From Anaerolineales bacterium (GTDB taxonomy: Bacteria > Chloroflexota > Anaerolineae > Promineifilales > Promineifilaceae), in contig JAGQGA010000027.1 in NCBI GenBank assembly GCA_020432595.1, positions 1-19,730 on the forward strand: 19,730 bases of DNA, read 5' to 3'. Below the pieces are notes generated by a model. The model saw nothing but the letters and a program-made list of their open reading frames with translations. It was not told the origin of the DNA and did not search any database. The position numbers and the translations under genes are program-made. Positions 6,764 to 12,469 of this stretch are shown here, piece after piece (within the stretch, counting starts at the first letter, position 1; every line of letters starts with the position of its first letter).

Positions 6764-9700
6764 TTAGGGGGACAGGGCTTGGAGGATGGCGCGAACCATG
6801 TAGGCTTCGTCATATGCAAGCGGGTCGCGGAGGGGGGCGAAGTGGCGCTCCCCGGCGAGGATGCGGCGGAGGGCGGCGGCGAAATGCCCCCGACCTGCTT
6901 CTTCAAGCTGGGGCAAGAAGGCGGCGACGGCCTGCTGCGCTTCGGGGCTGCCCTGGGCGGCGGCAATGACGGCCTGGCTGACCTGCCCTGCCCACGACGG
7001 CAGTTGGTACACGGCCCCGGCAAACTGGGCAAAGCTGTCCTGCTCCTTGTGCCGCCACACTACCGCCTCCGCTCCCTTTCCCTGCGCCAGCAGGATGTTG
7101 GCTAAAGTGTTGTAGCTTTTCCACGGCTCGGCCGACAGATCCAGCGTTTCGTCAATGGCAACGGCGCGCCGCGCCTGTGTTTCTGCTTCCGCCAGCCGCC
7201 CCAACTGTAGGTAGAGGTTGGCAAGGTTGTTAATCGTATTTGCATTCTGCGGGGCAAATTGGTCTTTCAAGGCTTGTGCCTGTAAATACCAGCGTTCGGC
7301 GTCTAACGGCCGTTCCGCCCCCTCCGCCACCCTTGCCAACTGATTACACGTCTGCGCTACCCCCAGCCAATTCTGCTGTGCCTCCTCAATCTTCAAGCTC
7401 TCCCGATAATGCTGCTCCGCCGCCTCCCACTGCCGCGCCTGCTGAAACACCCTCCCCAACTGATGCCAGGCCACCGCCTCCATCTGCGGTTCGTTGAGCC
7501 GCTGGAACGTTTGCAGCGCCTCCCGATGCCGCGTCACCGCCGTCGCCAAATCCCCCCGCTGCATCGCCACCGTCCCTAACTGCCCTAGCTTCACACCTAC
7601 GCTGCGGTAATCGTTCGCCTCCCGCGAAACCTTTAGCCCATTTTCATATGCCTGTTCTGCCTCGTCGAACTGTCCCAAGCTGAGGTGGTTGCCACCAATA
7701 TCTGTATAGACACGCCCCACCATCTCCTGGGCATCTTTATTCCCTGCCTCCGCTAACTGCTGGAAGCCAGCCAGCGCCGCCCGCAGCGCGGCCAGCGCCG
7801 CCGTCGGCTGCCCCTGATCTGCGTGGGCACGCCCTAAGCTGAACTGGGTGAGGGCGATGTCGTAGGCGGCATCATAGGCGGCGTGGTTGAGGCGGGTGAG
7901 CAGCCGCTGCCAAAGCTGCTGCGCGGCGGCGGCCTGTCCCTGCGCCAGCAGCGCATCGCCACGTTGATCTTCGCGTCTGAATTGGGCTTGGGTTAAACGG
8001 CCGTCTTCTCCCCCTAAATCCAGCTTCGCCACCTCCGCTTGCAGCACCGCCAACTCCCGCCGCCGTCCAAAAACAGTGAGAAAACGGCCGATATACTCGG
8101 CAAAGTTCACCGCCTCCTCCACCGCCCCCGCCGCCACCGCCAGCCCAAAGCCGCGCCGCAGGTTGGGCATCTCCCGCCACGCGATTGCTCGCGCCTCATG
8201 CGGGTTTTGGGTGTCGGATTCGTACAAATAGCGGGAGAGGCTGTAATACACCTGCCAAAAGCGGCTTTCCAGCGCCGCCCGTCGCTCTGGGGCAAGCTGG
8301 TCGGCCAAATAGGGGAGCAGCGTGGGGTGAAAGCGCAGGAAGGGGGTGGTGATCCCCGGCAGCGTCTCCGCCGTCAGCAGCGCCGCCTGCTCCAGCTCCG
8401 CCCGCGCCGTTTGCCACAGCCCCGCCTCCATCTCTGTCACCAGCAATAAATATTCTTCAAACACGCTCCCCTCAAACACCGCCAAATCGGGCAGGGCTTG
8501 GCGCGTCGCCTCCCCTAGCCGCCGCAGCGAAAATTCAAGCGACACCAGCAGGCTTTCGTTGCGCTCTTGGGCGTTGCCATCCACAAAACCGGGCAGCAGG
8601 GCTTCAAACTGGTCGGTTAGCTCGGCCAGCGTGTAGTTGGCAAGCTGCGGCAGGACCAAATTGAGCGACAGCGGGTGGCCGCCCAGCCGCTCCAGCAGCG
8701 TTTCCAGCGCGGCGCGGGGTGCCCGTTCACGGGGAATGCCCCTGGTATCCAGCACCGCCCCCGCCAGTGCCAGTGCATCGTGCCGCGCCAGCCCCCCCAG
8801 CCCCACATGGCGGCACCCCTGCCCTGGGGCAAAACGGCGGTCGTTAAACCTCGTGTCTCGCGTCGTCACCAGCACGCAGCTCCCCCGGTACGCCCCACCG
8901 TTTACCGATAACCGCTTACCGCTTACCGAACCTCCCGTCCACTGCCACACCGCATCCAGCACCTCCCGCACCTCTTCCGGCGGCATTTCCGGCTTCTGCC
9001 CCAGCACCGATTCAAAGTTGTCGAGGATGATGAGGGCGGGTTTGTCGCGCAGCAGGGCGGCGACGTTGGCAACGGGGTCGCCTTCGCGCACGGCAAAGTT
9101 GGGGTCGCCGCTGACCCGCTGCCCCACCCAGGAGCAAAGCTGCGCCAGCGAACCGCCGTGTTCAAAGAGGATAAAGACGGCCCCGCCGGGAAAACGGCCG
9201 GTTTGGCTAAACCAATGCCCCGCCTCGGCCGCCAGCGTCGTTTTGCCCAGCCCGCCAAAGCCGTGGAGCACCACCAGCGGGTAGCGGTGGAAAGCCCGTT
9301 CCAGCACCAGCATCTCCCGCGAACGGCCGTGGAAGCCGTGGTTCGGCGGGGCTGGCAGCGCTCCGGGCAGGGCGGCGGGGGTGGCGGGTTGGGGCGGCGG
9401 TGGCGGGGCGGCAGTCTGGTCAAACAGCACCGGGTCGGCGGCCCGCTGGTAAAGGGCGGGTAAAAACCAATCGCGCAGCTTCACCTGCTCTTCGTAGGGG
9501 TTGCCCTCCTCATCGCGGCGGGTGACGGTGTGGCGGTTGGTGTTGGCAAGCAGGGCAAAACGGCCGTTGTCCACCGCCTGCCCCACCGTGGCTCCCGTCG
9601 CCAGCCCGCCGTAAAAGGCGGCGACAAACTTTTGCGCCGCCACCACCAGCACCGAATAGTTCATCGCCAGTACGCTGCCCACCCCGGCGCGAATCAGCCG

Positions 9701-10603
9701 CGCCGCCACGCTGGCGTAGGGGTTGGCCTCCTCCTGCTTGCCGCTTTGGCAGGCGTTGAGCACCATTAGCGGGATGCGCTGCTGCTGGAGCAGCGTGCCG
9801 ATCTGGTCGGCATCTACCAAATCTCCTTGGTGGTTGTCGTCCTCAAAAAGGAGGTAGCCCAGCCCCTGCTGCCGGTCATAAACGCCGTGGCCGTCAAAAT
9901 GCACCAGGTGAACGGGGGGCTGGCGGCGGTCGCGCAGCCGGCTGGTGAGCGCGGCCAGCGTCGGCGGGTGGAGAAATTCAACCACCACCTGCCCGGCCAG
10001 CGTTTCCAGCGCCGCCAGCAGGGGACGGGAGACGGCGCGGGGGTCAATAAAGCCGCCGTCGTCGGGGCGGGCAACAACGACCAGCAGCCGCAGCGGCAGG
10101 GTGAGGGGGCGGGTGGGGGCGGCGGTGGCCTGCTGCAACCGCCGCCGCACGCTGATGCTCTGGGCAAAGAGGTGGCCGCTGTCGTCGGCCAGCAGCTCCC
10201 AGGGAAGGCGCAGGACGCGGGGGTCGGTGGCGTCAATGGTGAGCAGCTTGTCGCCGGGGGCATCTACAAACTGCTGCCAGAGCCGCAGCCCGGCTTCGTT
10301 GGTTAGCACCCGCTTGCGGAGAGCGTTGCCCCACCCTTCCAGCTTTTGCTCCACCCGCTGGGCGCGGTCGCGCTCCACGACCGTGGGCCAGTCGCTGTAG
10401 AGTTCGAGGTACCAGTGGATTTCGGCCAGGGCAGCGTCGTCGAGCGGGGGGATAAATTCGGCGGGGTCGGTAAGGGTTCCGTTATCGGGGCGGAAGAGAG
10501 AGACGTGGATGGGGGCGGCGGTGTTGTCGTCGGCGTTGCCGTCGCCGTTGCTAGTGGTGGTAAAGCGGAAGGAGAGTTCGATCATGGGTTTGTCCATTAA
10601 CAT
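6764..10603 (-). CDS. CHAT caspase-like protease + NB-ARC-type STAND NTPase + TPR repeats
   Basis: 1279 residues. Residues about 120-390 are a CHAT (caspase-HetF-associated) peptidase with the catalytic dyad visible: H239 in HFDGHG and C285 in LNACQSGK. A proline-rich linker (about 399-420) leads to a STAND NTPase: P-loop GFGGLGKTT (448-456), Walker B PALIILDNF (D528), LVTTRD (578-583, sensor-like) and GGHPL (641-645, GLPL-type). A helical arm follows, then TPR-like repeats about 885-1190 (for example SLGQFDEAEQAYENGL). This is the architecture of signal-activated, cell-suicide or phage-defence proteases: TPRs sense, the NTPase oligomerises, CHAT cleaves a target. No signal peptide, so cytoplasmic. 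Three candidate ATGs (10603, 10597, 10585) lack a ribosome site; a CATAAT at 10607-10612 would allow a leaderless transcript. A 7-bp tandem repeat lies within the NTPase coding part. Direct repeats flank the gene. Confidence 0.9.
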   Translation of the reverse strand: MLMDKPMIELSFRFTTTSNGDGNADDNTAAPIHVSLFRPDNGTLTDPAEFIPPLDDAALAEIHWYLELYSDWPTVVERDRAQRVEQKLEGWGNALRKRVLTNEAGLRLWQQFVDAPGDKLLTIDATDPRVLRLPWELLADDSGHLFAQSISVRRRLQQATAAPTRPLTLPLRLLVVVARPDDGGFIDPRAVSRPLLAALETLAGQVVVEFLHPPTLAALTSRLRDRRQPPVHLVHFDGHGVYDRQQGLGYLLFEDDNHQGDLVDADQIGTLLQQQRIPLMVLNACQSGKQEEANPYASVAARLIRAGVGSVLAMNYSVLVVAAQKFVAAFYGGLATGATVGQAVDNGRFALLANTNRHTVTRRDEEGNPYEEQVKLRDWFLPALYQRAADPVLFDQTAAPPPPPQPATPAALPGALPAPPNHGFHGRSREMLVLERAFHRYPLVVLHGFGGLGKTTLAAEAGHWFSQTGRFPGGAVFILFEHGGSLAQLCSWVGQRVSGDPNFAVREGDPVANVAALLRDKPALIILDNFESVLGQKPEMPPEEVREVLDAVWQWTGGSVSGKRLSVNGGAYRGSCVLVTTRDTRFNDRRFAPGQGCRHVGLGGLARHDALALAGAVLDTRGIPRERAPRAALETLLERLGGHPLSLNLVLPQLANYTLAELTDQFEALLPGFVDGNAQERNESLLVSLEFSLRRLGEATRQALPDLAVFEGSVFEEYLLLVTEMEAGLWQTARAELEQAALLTAETLPGITTPFLRFHPTLLPYLADQLAPERRAALESRFWQVYYSLSRYLYESDTQNPHEARAIAWREMPNLRRGFGLAVAAGAVEEAVNFAEYIGRFLTVFGRRRELAVLQAEVAKLDLGGEDGRLTQAQFRREDQRGDALLAQGQAAAAQQLWQRLLTRLNHAAYDAAYDIALTQFSLGRAHADQGQPTAALAALRAALAGFQQLAEAGNKDAQEMVGRVYTDIGGNHLSLGQFDEAEQAYENGLKVSREANDYRSVGVKLGQLGTVAMQRGDLATAVTRHREALQTFQRLNEPQMEAVAWHQLGRVFQQARQWEAAEQHYRESLKIEEAQQNWLGVAQTCNQLARVAEGAERPLDAERWYLQAQALKDQFAPQNANTINNLANLYLQLGRLAEAETQARRAVAIDETLDLSAEPWKSYNTLANILLAQGKGAEAVVWRHKEQDSFAQFAGAVYQLPSWAGQVSQAVIAAAQGSPEAQQAVAAFLPQLEEAGRGHFAAALRRILAGERHFAPLRDPLAYDEAYMVRAILQALSP
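8901..8928. repeat. four imperfect 7-bp tandem units inside the CHAT gene
   Basis: Plus-strand units TTTACCG, ATAACCG, CTTACCG, CTTACCG run without gaps (consensus nTnACCG), and the surrounding bases look like further decayed units. They encode the stretch SGKRLSVNG (about residues 561-569) between Walker B and the LVTTRD sensor. Since 7 is not a multiple of 3, gain or loss of one unit would shift the frame. Confidence 0.65.
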
Positions 10604-10612
10604 AAAATTATG

Positions 10613-10784
10613 GTAGGGGCGGGATGACCGGGGTTGATGCAGGCCACGCGGTTAGCGTTGTCTCCCGGTCGTCTCGCCCGTGTGTTACCCGAAGAAGGGC
10701 TTGACGGGGCAAGGAAAGGGCGAGACGGTGCGGTGGTTAGGTCGTCTGTGCACCAGGCGTCAATCCGCACCATCCCGCCCCTAC
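10613..10784 (+). repeat. ~172-bp MITE-like element, copy B of the dispersed repeat, with 14-bp terminal inverted repeats
   Basis: The ends are GTAGGGGCGGGATG (10613-10626) and its exact reverse complement CATCCCGCCCCTAC (10771-10784). Inside are CTCGCCC/GGGCGAG-type and GGTGCGG/CCGCACC inverted pairs (10671-10679 with 10718-10726; 10727-10733 with 10765-10771). From about 10663 to the right end it matches copy A in the same orientation. It occupies 172 of the 189 bp between the unknown upstream gene and the CHAT gene, leaving 9 bp on the CHAT side and 8 bp on the other. No transposase is encoded, so any movement would be in trans. Confidence 0.75.
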
Positions 10785-10792
10785 ATGACGTT

Positions 10793-11497
10793 TTATAGGT
10801 GCATGGGCAGGTTGAAGTTGAGCTGGCTGTTGGCGGTGTCGGGGGTGAGGAGGCGGGAGAGGCCAAAGCGGTTGGATTCGACGGTGGCGAGGAGGGCGAG
10901 CTTGAGGCGGAGGGCGACGGCGGCGGCGGGGAGGCTGGCGACGAGGTAGACGCTTTGGGTGCCGAGCAGGGGCTGGGTGTCGTGGCGGCTAAATTGCCAG
11001 TAGGGGTTGTCTTCGCCGAGGCCAAAGGCCTGGATGGTGGGGTAGGCGTTGTGGTGCTGAATCTCCACGCTCGCTTCGCCCGCTTCGATGCCGCTGCCGT
11101 CGGCAAATTTGAAGGAGGGGGCGAGCTTGATGGTGAATTTACCCTGCTCCTCGGCCAGCTTGCGCTGCGGCAGCAGGTCGTGGGCCAGGGCGCGGCCGTC
11201 GCTGCCGATGGGGCGCATTTCGGCGATGAGGGTGGCCTCGCGGTAACGCTGCCCGGCGGCGGGCGGGTGTAGGGTGCTGTCGAGACGGATGAGGGTGTGC
11301 AAACGGCCGTTTGCCGGGGCCGTCCATTTTGTTCCCGTCAACGCTTCCAACGCTTGGGGTGTCCAGTGGGCGGGTTGGCCCAGGGTGACTTTGGTCGCGC
11401 CGTCGCTGCTGCCGTAGCGTTCGGTGCTGCTGCTTAACTCGCCTTCCCAGGCGATACGCTCTATGGTTGTGGGGGTAATTAGTGTCGGCACAGGCAT
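10793..11497 (-). CDS. unrecognised protein, possible partner of the CHAT-STAND gene
   Basis: 234 residues from the ATG at 11497 (opening MPVPTLITPTTIERIAWEGE). An upstream ATG at 11548 would add 17 unlikely residues; GAGG lies 2 nt before the chosen ATG, close but usable. I do not recognise the family. The chain looks beta-rich and soluble, without signal peptide or membrane segment. Visible stretches include TLIRLDSTLHPP, YREATLIAEMRPIGSDGRALAHDLLP, FTIKLAPSFKFADGSG, and a C-terminal half with alternating hydrophobic runs (SVYLVASLPAAAVALRLKL, LNFNLPMHL). It lies upstream of the CHAT gene on the same strand. Without repeat B the two genes would be about 17 bp apart, so they may have been one operon. 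It could be a sensor, regulator or substrate of the protease; nothing in the sequence decides this. Confidence 0.7.
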   Translation of the reverse strand: MPVPTLITPTTIERIAWEGELSSSTERYGSSDGATKVTLGQPAHWTPQALEALTGTKWTAPANGRLHTLIRLDSTLHPPAAGQRYREATLIAEMRPIGSDGRALAHDLLPQRKLAEEQGKFTIKLAPSFKFADGSGIEAGEASVEIQHHNAYPTIQAFGLGEDNPYWQFSRHDTQPLLGTQSVYLVASLPAAAVALRLKLALLATVESNRFGLSRLLTPDTANSQLNFNLPMHL

Positions 11498-11651
11498 GTC
11501 CTCGCTTTTTATAAGGACATTATGGGGGAAAGAACGGCCGTTCGTCAAGAAGGGCAGGGAATTTTACGCAAAGGCATAAGGACACACTGGCTCCGAACTG
11601 CGGGTAATACAATCTTCCAATATCACCGGACGATCCCTGTCAAAGGTTTTG

Positions 11652-12002
11652 TCAACTGATGTCTAATTGAAATTTGATGGCTTCTATGATTTGACTTCGC
11701 AATGTCGGGTTTGTTAGTTCCCCGTAATGTTGATCAAGGCGTAATTTGTCAATAGTTCGGATTTGGTAGCATAGAGCAATTGAATCAACCTTCAAACCCG
11801 CTGCACCCGCAGGAAGCAACACCTCGTTTGGATAAATAATGCGTTCTTCACTTTTGCGCGAAGTTAACGGCACAATATTAACAACCCGCAATAACTGGTT
11901 GACCTCTTCACGGCTAACAACAAGCACAGGTCGTCTGCCAGCCTGCTCTGAGCCTTTCGTGGGGTCTAACGAGGCCAGAAAAACATGCCATTGGTAGGTC
12001 AT
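11652..12002 (-). CDS. MazF/PemK-like toxin (mRNA interferase family)
   Basis: 116 residues starting MTYQWHVFLASLDPTKGSEQ at the ATG at 12002, which overlaps the antitoxin stop as ATGA (11999-12002). The motif GSEQAGRRPVLVVS (starting about residue 17) is the MazF/PemK basic loop region, followed by VVNIVPLTSR and LKVDSIALCYQIRTIDKLRL, the second conserved block with the substrate-binding region. These toxins are small SH3-like-barrel ribonucleases that cut mRNA when freed from their antitoxin; they act in the cytoplasm as dimers. Length fits the family. Base composition is visibly more AT-rich than the neighbouring CHAT and PBP genes, consistent with separate acquisition. Pairing with the upstream Phd-like antitoxin supports the call. 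Confidence 0.9.
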   Translation of the reverse strand: MTYQWHVFLASLDPTKGSEQAGRRPVLVVSREEVNQLLRVVNIVPLTSRKSEERIIYPNEVLLPAGAAGLKVDSIALCYQIRTIDKLRLDQHYGELTNPTLRSQIIEAIKFQLDIS

Positions 12003-12247
12003 TGGCTTGGTTCCCACCATTCACTGTCTAATTCAGCAAAATCCGCCATCGTTTCTTCAAGGTCGTCCAAGAAAAGGGGGTCTGTGACGGCCTGTTTTAG
12101 CAAATGGAGCTTGTCCTCGTGAGATGGCGATGGCACGGATTTTTTGCGTAACAAATTTTCGACAAGTCTGTATTCCTCAATGGGCAAAATAACCCCAACC
12201 AGCTTGCCTTCCTGGTCTGTAATAAATTGTCGCTGAAGCTGTAACAT
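11999..12247 (-). CDS. antitoxin of the MazF-like pair (Phd/YefM-like N-terminus)
   Basis: 82 residues, MLQLQRQFITDQEGKLVGVI onward. The pattern FITDQEGKLVGVILPIEEYRLVENLL is the N-terminal dimer/DNA-binding strand-helix signature of Phd/YefM-type antitoxins. The acidic C-terminal tail (FLDDLEETMADFAELDSEWWE) is the disordered part expected to wrap the toxin. The ATG at 12247 is preceded by GAGGT at suitable distance (about 6-7 nt). The stop overlaps the toxin start by ATGA, ensuring coupled expression with antitoxin first. Such antitoxins usually autorepress their promoter; short ATTGTTA-type repeats upstream may be the operator. It could alternatively be classed as a MazE-like analogue; antitoxin families mix freely with MazF toxins. 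Confidence 0.85.
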   Translation of the reverse strand: MLQLQRQFITDQEGKLVGVILPIEEYRLVENLLRKKSVPSPSHEDKLHLLKQAVTDPLFLDDLEETMADFAELDSEWWEPSQ

Positions 12248-12261
12248 GCGTCTACCTCACC

Positions 12262-12297
12262 ATTGTTAAGTTGCTCACATTGTATCATAAATTGTTA
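12262..12297 (-). promoter_or_regulatory. possible toxin-antitoxin promoter/operator
   Basis: Three similar heptamers on the plus strand, ATTGTTA (12262-12268), ATTGTAT (12279-12285) and ATTGTTA (12291-12297), lie just upstream of the antitoxin gene. On the minus strand 12284-12279 reads TACAAT, a good -10 box without a clear -35. The repeats could be binding sites for antitoxin autoregulation; sequence pattern only. Confidence 0.3.
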
Positions 12298-12465
12298 TGG
12301 GCTGAGGCGAGGGCTTTTAATTGGCAGCAGACTGGAGAATTTCGCACATAGGTTAAGGTTAAGGCCGTTTTTCCCCAGCCACCACGCCACCAACCCCATG
12401 CCCAGCCCGATTCCCAATGGAAGCCCGACAAACAGCCCCGCCAACGCGCCCACCAAGTCGGCCAC
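12295..12465 (-). CDS. small glycine-rich membrane ORF coupled to the PBP gene
   Basis: 56 codons on the minus strand from a GTG at 12465, 4 nt after the PBP stop, to a TAA at 12295-12297. The product begins MADLVGALAGLFVGLPLGIG and continues LGMGLVAWWLGKNGL, one convincing transmembrane helix with small-residue packing, then a short polar tail. No Shine-Dalgarno sequence is seen, so translation would depend on termination-reinitiation after the PBP gene. The different-frame reading from the ATG at 12473 is Trp/Arg-rich and unconvincing. It may be a real small protein or the remnant of a longer gene; the family is not recognised. Confidence 0.4.
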   Translation of the reverse strand: MADLVGALAGLFVGLPLGIGLGMGLVAWWLGKNGLNLNLCAKFSSLLPIKSPRLSP

Positions 12466-12469
12466 GTTT

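Noticed and set aside
6623..10784. Composite transposon or IS pair around the CHAT gene
   Set aside because: No transposase or integrase is encoded in or next to either repeat, and no flanking target duplication was found by eye; only direct repeats can be claimed.
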